Assembly: GCA_964638815.1 (NCBI GenBank)
Contig: CAZXBB010000269.1
Span: 1 to 25,641, forward strand
Direction: 5' to 3'
DNA: 25,641 bases
DNA from: CAZXBB01 sp964638815
GTDB lineage: Bacteria; Planctomycetota; Phycisphaerae; Phycisphaerales; SM1A02
In this document: positions 1-7,386 of the stretch, one piece after another
Layout of the letters: each line of letters opens with the position of its first letter
Position numbering within the stretch: the first letter of the stretch is position 1
Notes under the pieces: generated by a model
Seen by the model: the letters and a program-made list of their open reading frames with translations, nothing else
What the model was told of the DNA's origin: nothing
Databases searched by the model: none
Program-made: the position numbers and the translations under genes

Positions 1-3
1 GGC

Positions 4-146
4 GCCCACAGACTAGACGGTTGTGGAGTCTCTCGAAGAATCCTGTGGCTTCACGAGACAAGGTCCGGGGCCCACAGACTCGACGGTGGTGGAGACTCTC
101 GACGCCACCCGGCCCTTGCCGAGCCAGGGACCGGGGCACACAGCAT
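4..146. repeat. Degenerate 66-bp tandem repeat at the left edge
   Basis: Bases 4-36 match 70-102 with 3 differences in 33, and bases 55-80 match 121-146 with 6 differences in 26, both at an offset of exactly 66 bp. The middle part (37-54 against 103-120) is much weaker. This gives a little over two copies, and the array probably continues to the left of the window. No convincing gene lies in 1-170. A period divisible by three would fit a coding repeat, but no recognisable protein reads through it. Confidence 0.6.
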
Positions 147-170
147 CCGCAAGCTCGGGTCAGACCGGAC

Positions 171-1511
171 CTACGCGCACGCTCCCCAGTTCGCCAGGAT
201 GAGCAGGACGTCTCCGAACCCGACGGTGCCGTCGCCGTCGACGTCTTCGGGGCCGCCCTTCGCTCCCCACGCGCCGAGGACCGCGAGCACGTCGGCGAAG
301 CCGCCGTCGCCGTCGCCGTTGGCGTCGCCCGCGCAGGCCGTCGCGGACGGGCCGGGCACCGTGAACTCCACGAACTCCGGCGTGCCCGGCTTGAAGAGAC
401 GCATGCCGGCTACGACGTCCGCGGGCGGCGCGTCGGCGGTGAACCAGAAGTTGTACATCGTGCCCCAGCGCAGCGCGTTGGAGTTCGGGTTCTCGGCGTG
501 AGTCTGCGGGCTGCTCCACGTCACGGCGTTGCCATCCGTCGTGTCGCTCCAGTCGGCGTTGTCGTACACCTCGCCGGAGTGGTAGTCCACGTCGTGGAAT
601 CCGACGGCGCTGACCACGCTCGTCCCGGTCGGCACGCTGAAGAGACCTGCCGCGCGATCGCTGTTGAAGTTGAAGATCGCGTAGTCGTAGAGCCACGACC
701 CCGACTCGATCGCGGTCGTCTTTGCGGCCACGTAGAAGCGTCCTTCGCCGGGCACGTCCACGATCTGCACGTCAACGGACGGATCGGGCATCCCCTCGCC
801 GAGGCCGTGATCACGCCAGGCGAGAATCGCGGGATCGCCGATCTGCATCTCGCCCGTCGGAAGCAGCTCGAAGCCGGCAGCGACCTCCACGCGCTTGTGC
901 GACACGTTGTTGTATCCGTTGCCCAGGGCCCCGGCGTCGTCGATCGCCACGTAGACGCCTTCGACGAAGAACTGTCCCGGTCCTCCGAGATCGCTCTCCG
1001 CGATCTGGAGCCGGCGGAAGATGTCGTCGCCGGTGCCTCCGGGCGCACCGCTGAGCGCGCCCGTCCACGGGTTGATCGCCGAGCGGTTGCCCAGACGCGT
1101 CTGCCCGCCGTTGAAGCTCGCCGTGTAGATGTCGCGGCAACCGACGCCGAGCACCTGGTTGCCCATCCCGTTGCACGGGGCCCCGCAGCCCTCACCCGCC
1201 GCGGCAAACGTGCTGTGCTTCGCGTTCGACAGGCCGATCTGGAGCAGACGCCCGTTCTCGAGCCGGTACGCGTTCATGGCGAGCACGGGCGATCCGGTGT
1301 TCGTAACGCCCCACAACAGGTTGTCGTCGCCGATGTTGCAGGTGTTCGATCCGAGGGAGTATCCATGGATGCCGCCGACGGCGCCCCAGTTCTCGATCTC
1401 GGTGCAGTCCGAGTAGACGACGTCGGCCTGCACCGCCCACAGGTGTGCCTGGCCGGCGAGCACCACGGCGCCGCAGGCGGCCGCGGCCGCGACGGGAACG
1501 CTGCTTTTCAT
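171..1511 (-). CDS. Secreted protein with C-terminal GC-type dockerin-like pair, function unknown
   Basis: A 446-residue protein. The ATG at 1511 is chosen because it follows a GGAGGAG-type ribosome site and begins an N-terminal secretion signal (MKSS, then an Ala/Val-rich core); a longer upstream frame has neither. The central region has an early Cys-rich part (SNTCNIGDDNLLWG, GVGCRDIY) and resembles a family common in Phycisphaerae secretomes whose function I do not know. The last 60 or so residues hold two calcium-loop repeats, GDANGDGDGGFADVL...LGAWGA and DVDGDGTVGFGDVL...ILANWGACA. The terminal WGAC plus one residue fits the 'GC-type dockerin' tail thought to serve envelope anchoring (inference). 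The gene is divergent from the SGNH-like gene, with repeats in the shared 5' region. Confidence 0.85.
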   Translation of the reverse strand: MKSSVPVAAAAACGAVVLAGQAHLWAVQADVVYSDCTEIENWGAVGGIHGYSLGSNTCNIGDDNLLWGVTNTGSPVLAMNAYRLENGRLLQIGLSNAKHSTFAAAGEGCGAPCNGMGNQVLGVGCRDIYTASFNGGQTRLGNRSAINPWTGALSGAPGGTGDDIFRRLQIAESDLGGPGQFFVEGVYVAIDDAGALGNGYNNVSHKRVEVAAGFELLPTGEMQIGDPAILAWRDHGLGEGMPDPSVDVQIVDVPGEGRFYVAAKTTAIESGSWLYDYAIFNFNSDRAAGLFSVPTGTSVVSAVGFHDVDYHSGEVYDNADWSDTTDGNAVTWSSPQTHAENPNSNALRWGTMYNFWFTADAPPADVVAGMRLFKPGTPEFVEFTVPGPSATACAGDANGDGDGGFADVLAVLGAWGAKGGPEDVDGDGTVGFGDVLLILANWGACA

Positions 1512-1590
1512 CTTCCCTTGCTCCTCCCGGGAGCCGGCCCGGCCGCCGCCCGCCCTGGTCGGACGATGATATGAACGCCGGGTCGCCCGG

Positions 1591-1695
1591 TTCAACGTGG
1601 CCGCTCAACGTACTTGGTTCAACGTACTTGGTTCAACGTAGCACGGAATCAGGCGGATTCACGCGAATCCTCTGATCGGGCCCTCTGATGGGGCC
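1591..1695. repeat. Short tandem repeats in the divergent promoter region (14 bp and 13 bp)
   Basis: Between the divergent genes starting at 1511 and 1793, a 14-bp unit (TCAACGTACTTGGT) occurs at 1605-1618 and 1619-1632, continues as a partial copy to 1640 and has a diverged relative near 1591. A 13-bp unit (CTCTGATCGGGCC) is repeated at 1670-1682 and 1683-1695 with one mismatch. These could be regulator sites or simply the slippage-type repeats seen in other gaps here. No convincing sigma-70 promoter was picked out. Confidence 0.7.
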
Positions 1696-1792
1696 AGTAA
1701 TCGGAGGGGCGGCATGGTACCCTCGTTGCGGATCCCCTGTGTTTCCCGGTCGGCGCACCGAGCCGGGTGCACGAGATCGGGAGGAGTTCTCG

Positions 1793-3019
1793 ATGCAACG
1801 CCGCCTTTCGTCCTTTGTCGTGCCGCTCGTGGTTGCCTCTGTCGCGGCTTCAGCCTTCGGGGCCGCGGGCGACTACCGCGACTGCGACATCACGTCGGTC
1901 GGGAAGACCCCGATCAACGACCTCGGCCCCGGGCTCTACCTCGACCTCTTCGAGGGCGGGTTGTATCCGGGCGGTGTCAATACGCCGCCCGCCGCGCATG
2001 ATGCCGAGGGGCGCGCCCGCGCCGCCGGCATCCGGCCGCTCGACGCCGACGGGAGTCCTGATCCTGACGGGAAATACGTGCTGCTCTCCATCGGGATGTC
2101 GAACGCGACGCTGGAGTTCTGCAGCCAGCGGGTGCCGCCGTGCAATCCGGGGACCTTCATGGATCAGGCGGCCTCGCATCCGGGCGTCGACCACGAGTCG
2201 CTGGTGATCGCGAACGGCGCGATCTCGGGCGAGATTGCGTCCTCGTGGCGATTCCCCGATCAGCAGAACTACGACCGCGTCCGCGACGAGATCCTCGTGC
2301 GGCACAACGTGACCGAGGCGCAGGTCGTCGCGGTGTGGCTCAAGAACGCGAACCCCGGTCCGTACTACAGCCTGCCGAGCGAGAGCGCCGATGCGTACAC
2401 GCTGATGAGCTACTTCGGCGACGCCGTCCGCGCGTGCCGCGTGCGGTACCCGAACCTCCGGTTCGTGTTCCTTTCGAGCCGCACCTACGCCGGGTACTCG
2501 ACGCACAACCTCAACCCCGAACCCTACGCGCACGAGAGCGCCTTCTCCGTGAAATGGCTCGTCGAAGCGCAGATCCGGCAGGTGGAGACCGGCGAGATCG
2601 ATCCGCGCGCCGGCGGTCTCGATTACGAATCGGGCGTCGCGCCGTGGATCGGCTGGGCGGCGTATCCGTGGGCTGACGGGCTCGTCCCGCGCAGCGACGG
2701 CCTGATCTGGGAGTGCACCGATGTCGTTGGGGACGGCGTGCATCCGTCCGATTCGGGGCGGACCAAGGTCGGCACGCTGCTCCTCGACTTCTTCCTCAAC
2801 TCACCGTACACGCGCGCCTGGTTCGCGGTCCGCAGCCCGGGTGACGTCGATGATGACGGCGACGTCGATTTTCAGGACCTGCTCGCGCTGCTTGCATCGT
2901 GGGGTCCATGCCCGACGCACCCCGGCGCGTCGTCGGACGAGTGCCCCGCCGATATCGACGGAGACGGCGTCGTGGGGATCGGCGATCTCATCACGCTGCT
3001 GGCCCACTGGGGGCCGTGA
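1793..3019 (+). CDS. Secreted SGNH/GDSL-hydrolase-like protein with dockerin-like tail
   Basis: A 408-residue protein. The ATG at 1793 follows GGGAGGAG and opens a signal peptide (MQRRLSSFVVPLVVASVAASAFG). The body resembles an SGNH-fold esterase: a strand followed by GMSN with candidate nucleophile Ser103, a Gly-containing block near residue 140, KNANPG in place of the usual G-x-N-D block, and DGVHPS with Asp314 and His317 as the candidate D-x-x-H pair. The substrate is unknown; the family includes carbohydrate and acyl esterases. From about residue 349 come two calcium-loop repeats (GDVDDDGDVDFQDLL...SWGPC and DIDGDGVVGIGDLI...HWGP). The frame stops with TGA exactly where the usual Cys codon of W-G-P-C would fall. 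A second, decayed dockerin pair follows in the same frame. Confidence 0.8.
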   Translation: MQRRLSSFVVPLVVASVAASAFGAAGDYRDCDITSVGKTPINDLGPGLYLDLFEGGLYPGGVNTPPAAHDAEGRARAAGIRPLDADGSPDPDGKYVLLSIGMSNATLEFCSQRVPPCNPGTFMDQAASHPGVDHESLVIANGAISGEIASSWRFPDQQNYDRVRDEILVRHNVTEAQVVAVWLKNANPGPYYSLPSESADAYTLMSYFGDAVRACRVRYPNLRFVFLSSRTYAGYSTHNLNPEPYAHESAFSVKWLVEAQIRQVETGEIDPRAGGLDYESGVAPWIGWAAYPWADGLVPRSDGLIWECTDVVGDGVHPSDSGRTKVGTLLLDFFLNSPYTRAWFAVRSPGDVDDDGDVDFQDLLALLASWGPCPTHPGASSDECPADIDGDGVVGIGDLITLLAHWGP

Positions 3020-3043
3020 CGTCGCGTCAATCGAACGACCGCT

Positions 3044-3220
3044 GACTGCGCCGGCGACGTGAACGGCGACGGCACAGTCACGTTCGGCGACATCCTTGCG
3101 ATCCTCGCCGCGTGGGAAACGCGGGCGGGCCGGAGGATCCGAAGGATGTTCGACGGGAGCGGGACGGTTGACTTCGGAGACATTCTGGCCGTGATCGCGA
3201 ACTGGGGCGCGTGCGCGGAG
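3044..3220 (+). pseudogene. Orphan dockerin-like repeat pair, frameshifted remnant
   Basis: Directly after the TGA at 3017-3019 and in the same frame, the sequence encodes DCAGDVNGDGTVTFGDILAI and, further on, DGSGTVDFGDILAVIANWGAC, a complete pair of calcium-loop repeats with no gene body of its own. Between them the frame reads nonsense (ETRAGRR...), but the +2 frame reads GNAGGPEDPKDV, the linker expected by comparison with the tail of the 171-1511 gene. This implies a lost G near 3114 and a gained C near 3150, compensating each other. It is either a relic of another dockerin gene or a former extension of the SGNH-like gene cut off by the TGA. Confidence 0.65.
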
Positions 3221-3276
3221 CACGAGCAGCCGGCACGGCTCGTCGATGGCGCGCGAGGGCCGCCGTCGCCGCTCGG

Positions 3277-3570
3277 TCAGTCCGCGCTGATGACGTCCGG
3301 GCCGCGGCCGGCGCGCTTCTCGAAATGCCCGTCCCCCGCCCGGGCGTACTTCGTGAAGCCGAGCCGGTCGAGGTTGCGATCGGAGAGCTTCTGCTTCGTC
3401 GCGTGGTCGGACCAGTTGCCCGGGATCGTCGGTGCCTGCGGTATCCGCCGGACGGGCGCGCCGGTCTCCGGGTGCGTCGTGAGGGCCGGTTCCTTCATCG
3501 ACTGGACGACCTCGAAGACCTCGCCGTCGGTGTCATCGTCGGTGATCACCTGGTAGACGTATGTGGGCAT
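3277..3570 (-). CDS. Small FmdB-like protein without zinc-ribbon cysteines
   Basis: A 97-residue protein. It begins MPTYVYQV, the hallmark N-terminus of the FmdB/CxxC small zinc-ribbon family (usually MPTYEY-x-C), and continues with a conserved-looking core: FEVVQSMKEPALTTHPETG, PVRRIPQAPTIPGNWSD and GFTKYARAGDGHFEK. There is no cysteine at all, so it cannot bind zinc through the usual two C-x-x-C knuckles. As I recall, a similar cysteine-free branch occurs in planctomycetes, where its role is unknown. The ATG at 3570 is set by the family N-terminus; the ribosome site is weak. It lies alone on - between the dockerin remnant and another dockerin-tailed gene. Confidence 0.8.
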   Translation of the reverse strand: MPTYVYQVITDDDTDGEVFEVVQSMKEPALTTHPETGAPVRRIPQAPTIPGNWSDHATKQKLSDRNLDRLGFTKYARAGDGHFEKRAGRGPDVISAD

Positions 3571-3607
3571 GCCGGATTCTATCGGTGCGAATCCGCCGAG
3601 AGATCAG

Positions 3608-4291
3608 TCATCCCCACGCGGCCAGGACGCGGACGATGTCGGAGAACGCCACGATCCCGTCGCCGTCGACGTCGGCGGGGCACGTCTCCGGCGGATCGGG
3701 GCACATCCCCCATGCCCCGAGGATCACGAGCAGATCCTGGAAGTCCACGGCGCCGTCGCCATTGACGTCCTCGACCCGCCCGAGCGGCGTCACGTCCACA
3801 CGGCCCGCGAGACGCACGCCGCGCAGCTCGACCGTCTGGAGACCGAAACCCGGGATCTTGACCTCGAGCTCGCCGAAGATGATGTTCGTGAGCGCGAGCC
3901 GGCCGAAGCCGTCCCCGTCGATCCGGAGATCCAGGTCCGCGGCGAACGCGGGCGGGTCCGGCGGACCGGGGAAGTCGATCATGCCCTGGAACAGCACGAT
4001 TGGCGGCGGGCCGTCCACGATGCCGGAGCCCATGCGCAGCTCCGGCGGAACCTGGTCGGTCACGTCGATGTCGAAGTCGAAGATCAGGTAGCGCACGGTC
4101 ACCTCGATCAGGGTGAGCTCGTAGCCGAGGTCGTACCGCGGCGCGTCGGTCTCGACGGACGTGGGCGACGCCCACAAGATGTCCTCCCCGTCGGTGGACT
4201 CGTCGAAGATCCACGAAACGCCGCCGGCCCGGGCGGTCGCAGTCGCGACGAACGAGAGTGCCAGCATCGAGGCGCGCAGAATGGTCATCAT
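3608..4291 (-). CDS. Secreted protein with dockerin-like tail, function unknown
   Basis: A 227-residue protein. Of two adjacent ATGs, 4291 is preceded by AGGAG with 8-nt spacing; MMTILRASMLALSFVATATARA forms a signal peptide. The body (GGVSWIFDESTDGEDILWAS..., YLIFDFDIDVTDQVPPELRM..., LTNIIFGELEVKIPGFGL) looks like a single beta-rich domain that I do not recognise. Residues from about 172 carry two calcium-loop repeats, DVNGDGAVDFQDLL...GAWGMC and DVDGDGIVAFSDIV...AAWG, and the protein stops at WG without the terminal Cys. The gene faces the FmdB-like gene's 5' side with a 37-nt gap. A longer in-frame start at 4390 would run through a 13-bp tandem repeat and is disfavoured. Confidence 0.75.
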   Translation of the reverse strand: MMTILRASMLALSFVATATARAGGVSWIFDESTDGEDILWASPTSVETDAPRYDLGYELTLIEVTVRYLIFDFDIDVTDQVPPELRMGSGIVDGPPPIVLFQGMIDFPGPPDPPAFAADLDLRIDGDGFGRLALTNIIFGELEVKIPGFGLQTVELRGVRLAGRVDVTPLGRVEDVNGDGAVDFQDLLVILGAWGMCPDPPETCPADVDGDGIVAFSDIVRVLAAWG

Positions 4292-4303
4292 CTTCGCCGC
4301 TCC

Positions 4304-4355
4304 TGTTCCGGGGCCGTGTTCCGGGGCGGTGTTCCGGGGCTGTGTTGCGGGGCCT
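4304..4355. repeat. 13-bp tandem repeat, four units
   Basis: The unit TGTTCCGGGGCCG is repeated head to tail at 4304, 4317, 4330 and 4343, with one or two changes per copy. It lies in the leader of the dockerin-tailed gene that starts at 4291 on -, just upstream of its ribosome site, so copy-number change would alter the 5' untranslated region. Confidence 0.8.
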
Positions 4356-4500
4356 TCGACGAAGCTAGCGGTGGCTCGGTGCAGCGTCAAGACAATCCGC
4401 GGTCGGGAGATCCCGGTTGCCCCGGCAGGACTGCCCCCGCCCGGGACTCCTCGCCGGGACTACTCGCGAATGCCATTTGCTCAAGCCGCAAGTGTCTGAC

Positions 4501-4592
4501 GTTTCCCGTTTCCCGTTTGCCGTTGTTCAATTGACCGTTCCGAGGTTCCCGATTCCCCGTTCCCGATTCCCCGTTCCCGGTTCCCCGTTCCG
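4501..4592. repeat. Heptamer-based tandem repeats in the 4292-4624 gap
   Basis: The 333-base gap between dockerin-tailed genes contains no gene. At 4501-4521 the heptamer GTTTCCC is repeated about three times, and at 4551-4592 three units of 14 bp (GATTCCCCGTTCCC) occur, themselves two related heptamers. The pattern resembles the heptanucleotide short tandem repeats described in cyanobacteria, though with a different sequence. No promoter or terminator for the gene ending at 4625 was recognised. Confidence 0.75.
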
Positions 4593-4624
4593 CCGGCGAA
4601 AGCGGTTGCGCGTTGACTCAGGAC

Positions 4625-6175
4625 CTACTCGCAAGGCCCCCACAGCACGATGATCGTGAGCACGTCCGCAAAGCCGATGATGCCGTCGCCGTTGAGATCT
4701 TCGGGACAGCGTCCGGGATTGCACGGGCCCCAGGCCGTCAGCACGATCAGCAGATCGGCGAAGTCGATGACGCCGCTGTCGTCGATATCTTCCGGGCACT
4801 GGCATTCGTCGGGGATGCCGTCCTGCTCGACGTCCTCGCTCGTTCCGTCCGCGATGTCGCACACGTCGGACACGCCGTTCTCGTTGCAGTCCGTGGCGAG
4901 CACCCCGACGAACAGGTAGGCCGCGCCCGTACCGGTCGCGTCCGCCTCGCCGTGCTGGCGGAGCGCCGCGCCGACGATCGCGTGGTCCCCGCTCGCGGCG
5001 ACGGCGCCCCCGAACTCGTCGGTCGCCGCGCCGTCGGACGCCGCGACCTTCCCCGACTGCGTCCAGATCGGATCCGGGTCCGCACCGGTCGGCCGAAAGA
5101 AGTAGGCCGCCCCCGCGCCGTCGCCGAGCTGATCCTCCTGGGGCGCGCCGGCGAGGATGGTCTCTCCGTCGATCGCGACCTCGGACCCGAATCGGTCGCC
5201 GTCGTCGGCGTCGTCGGCCGTGAGCTTCTGTTCCTGCGCCCACGCGGCGCCGTCGTAGCGGAACACGTACGCCGACCCCGCGTCGATCCCGGCGGGCCCG
5301 TCGTCGAACACCGCGCCCACGACGATCACGTCGCCGGCGACATCCGCGTCGTTGCCGAAGAAGTCCCCGGTGCGGCCGTCGCCCGCCCGGATCTCCTGCT
5401 CCTCGATCCACGTGCCGTTCGTCCGGCGGAACACGAACGCGGAGCCGGACTGCGTGCCCTGGTCGTCCGTGCCCGGCGCGGTCACCACCGCGAGCGCGCC
5501 GTCGAGCGCGACTGCGACGCCGACCTGGTCGCCCGGGGAGAACGCGGCCGGGATGAGCTTCTGCTCCTGCGACCATTCGCCCGCCGCGTAGCGGAAGACG
5601 TACGCCGCGCCGGAGGATTGCCCCGCGTCGTCATCGAAGACGGAGCCGACGATCGCCACGTCGCCGTCGATGTCCACCGCATTCCCGAACTGGTCGCCCC
5701 CGGCGCCGTCGTCGGGCAGCAGCTTCGCCTCCTGGTTCCAGCCCTTGCCGTCGAAGCGGAAGACGTAGGCCGCACCGGCGTCTTCGCCGTTGTCGTCGTC
5801 CAGCCAGGCGCCGACGATCACACGGTCCCCGCTCGCGGCCACGCTGATGCCGAGCTGGTCCCCGGGTCCGCCGTCCGACGCGGTCAGCTTCTCCGTCTCC
5901 GGCCAGTCCGCGCCGTCGAAGCGGAAGACGTACGCCGCGCCGGCGTCGGTCGCCCGCGTGTCGTCGAGCCGCGACCCGACGACCGCGAGGTCGCCGGAAA
6001 GCCCGACCGAGATGCCGAACCGATCCTGCGCCGCCGCGTCCGACGCGGTCAGCCGGGTCTGCTCGCACTGGCCGGCGGCGGGGGCCGCGGCGGCGAGGGC
6101 GGCCGCAACGACGAGACCCGCCGTTGCGCCGCGGTCCCGGGCGCACCGACTCCGCACAAATCCCTTTCCGTCCAT
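4625..6175 (-). CDS. Secreted FG-GAP/integrin-alpha-like beta-propeller protein with dockerin-like tail
   Basis: A 516-residue protein. The ATG at 6175 follows GGAGGAGG with good spacing; an upstream in-frame ATG at 6211 has no ribosome site. After a signal peptide (hydrophobic core GLVVAAALAAAAPAAG) come seven repeats of about 50-59 residues with the pattern L-x-A-x-D...G-D-x-F-G...G-D...V-V-G...G-A-A-Y-V-F-R, the FG-GAP type, matching a seven-bladed propeller. Next is a Cys-paired Asp/Asn-rich linker (DCNENGVSDVCDI...GIPDEC) common in planctomycete secreted proteins, then two calcium-loop repeats ending WGPC and WGPCE. It probably binds calcium and sits at the cell surface; its ligand is unknown. 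Confidence 0.85.
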   Translation of the reverse strand: MDGKGFVRSRCARDRGATAGLVVAAALAAAAPAAGQCEQTRLTASDAAAQDRFGISVGLSGDLAVVGSRLDDTRATDAGAAYVFRFDGADWPETEKLTASDGGPGDQLGISVAASGDRVIVGAWLDDDNGEDAGAAYVFRFDGKGWNQEAKLLPDDGAGGDQFGNAVDIDGDVAIVGSVFDDDAGQSSGAAYVFRYAAGEWSQEQKLIPAAFSPGDQVGVAVALDGALAVVTAPGTDDQGTQSGSAFVFRRTNGTWIEEQEIRAGDGRTGDFFGNDADVAGDVIVVGAVFDDGPAGIDAGSAYVFRYDGAAWAQEQKLTADDADDGDRFGSEVAIDGETILAGAPQEDQLGDGAGAAYFFRPTGADPDPIWTQSGKVAASDGAATDEFGGAVAASGDHAIVGAALRQHGEADATGTGAAYLFVGVLATDCNENGVSDVCDIADGTSEDVEQDGIPDECQCPEDIDDSGVIDFADLLIVLTAWGPCNPGRCPEDLNGDGIIGFADVLTIIVLWGPCE

Positions 6176-6499
6176 GGCTTGCGCCTCCTCCGGGGGCGAG
6201 GGGGCCCCCATCGGTCAGGTTAAGCAACGGAGACGCAAAACCCAAGACTTATGTAATGATCCGCGCGCGGGTCCGGCGTAGCCGTGGCCGCAAGTTCATT
6301 AGGATCAGGCACTTATGGCGCAACAGCGTCCCGCCGGAGGGGCGAGTTGGGGGTTCCGTCCTACTTAACCTCATGATCGGCGCCGGAGGGGCGTCCGCCG
6401 CCGCATCCCGCCCGTCCGCCGTCCCGACGCAGGAATCGGAGGAACCGGGACCGGGCCCCATCCGTCAGCCGCATCGCCCCGGCGGGGCGGGGAGGCGTC
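6176..6499. other. Intergenic gap with no recognised gene
   Basis: This 324-base gap lies between the 3' end of tsf and the 5' end of the FG-GAP gene, both on -. It contains an 8-bp inverted repeat (AGGTTAAG at 6217-6224 and CTTAACCT at 6364-6371), the heptamer ACTTATG twice (about 6249 and 6312), a repeated GCCGGAGGGGCG (about 6332 and 6383), and a short GC hairpin CGCCCC-GGC-GGGGCG at 6475-6489 just after tsf with no T tract. The FG-GAP promoter must be here, but I could not fix it. Confidence 0.5.
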
Positions 6500-7315
6500 T
6501 CAGTCGGAGCCCAGCGTGTACCGCACGAAACGCCTGATCTTCACGCCGCCCGGCAGCACGTTCTTCACCTGCTGCGACTCGTCGAGGACGTACTTCTGGT
6601 AGAGGAGCGTTCGCTCTTCGAGGTGCTTGCGCACCTTGCCCTCGGCGATCTTCGCGGCGATCTCGTCGTTCTTGCCGCTCGCCTTCGCCTCCGTGAGCGC
6701 TTCCTCGCGGATCGCGGTCAGCTCGGCGGCGGGCACGTCTTCCTCGCTGATGCCGGCCGGATCGTGGAAGACGATGTGCTGGCACAGACCCTTGAGGAGC
6801 TCCTCGTCGGCGTCGCCGTCGATCTGCACGATCGCCGCCCGCTTGCCGTTGTGGTGCACGTACATGCCGAACGTCCCGCCCTCCAGACGCACGCCGCGGG
6901 CGAAGTTGACGTTCTCGCCCGTCGTGATGCGGAGGTCGTCGATGCGCTTCGTCATGGCGTCGGTCAGCGTCACATCGCCGGCGGGCTGCTTCATCGCCTC
7001 CGCGGTGACGTCTTCGACCATGCTGACAAAGCCCTCGTTGCGGGCGGTGAAGTCGGTCTCGGTCCGGACCTCGACGATGACGGCGCTCGAGCCGTCCACG
7101 GCGGCGCCGATCAGACCCTCGCCGGTCGTCCGCTCGGTGCGGGTCTCCATCTTGCCCTTGCGCTGCGCACGCAGCCACTCCTCGGCGGCGGCCATGTCGC
7201 CGCCCGTCTCCTTGAGGGCCTTCTTGCAGTCCATCATGCCCAGACCGGTCTTCTGCCGGAGGGTCATCACGTCCTTCGCGGTGAAGCTCACCTTCGTGCT
7301 CTCCATGCTCTCCAT
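6500..7315 (-). CDS. tsf: Translation elongation factor Ts
   Basis: A 271-residue protein. EF-Ts catalyses GDP/GTP exchange on EF-Tu in the cytoplasm. Diagnostic stretches are the N-terminal UBA-like segment with VMTLRQKTGLGMMDCKKAL, then EEWLRAQRKGK and the core TETDFTARNEGF (usually TDFVARN), followed by HIVFHDPAGISEEDVP and the C-terminal KIRRFVRYTLG. Length fits the family. The start is ATG 7315 or the in-frame ATG 7306 (MESMES); neither has a strong ribosome site, so the choice is tentative. It lies 71 nt downstream of rpsB in the near-universal rpsB-tsf order. An exact 11-bp duplication (CTTTCTGTGCG at 7327 and 7338) sits in the spacer. Confidence 0.96.
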   Translation of the reverse strand: MESMESTKVSFTAKDVMTLRQKTGLGMMDCKKALKETGGDMAAAEEWLRAQRKGKMETRTERTTGEGLIGAAVDGSSAVIVEVRTETDFTARNEGFVSMVEDVTAEAMKQPAGDVTLTDAMTKRIDDLRITTGENVNFARGVRLEGGTFGMYVHHNGKRAAIVQIDGDADEELLKGLCQHIVFHDPAGISEEDVPAAELTAIREEALTEAKASGKNDEIAAKIAEGKVRKHLEERTLLYQKYVLDESQQVKNVLPGGVKIRRFVRYTLGSD

Positions 7316-7386
7316 GATGCGTGTCTCTTTCTGTGCGCTTTCTGTGCGTCTGTGCGCGGCGCTGCGGTCTGGTGAGGCCCGGCGGG

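Noticed and set aside
21..1574. Long open + strand frame opposite the dockerin-tailed gene
   Set aside because: It is antisense to a gene with signal peptide, ribosome site and dockerin repeats; its Arg-rich product has no recognisable domain. Such mirror frames are common in GC-rich DNA.
4613..6223. Long open + strand frame across the FG-GAP gene
   Set aside because: The seven FG-GAP repeats and dockerin tail lie on -; the + product is an Arg/Val-rich mirror image that merely echoes the repeats.
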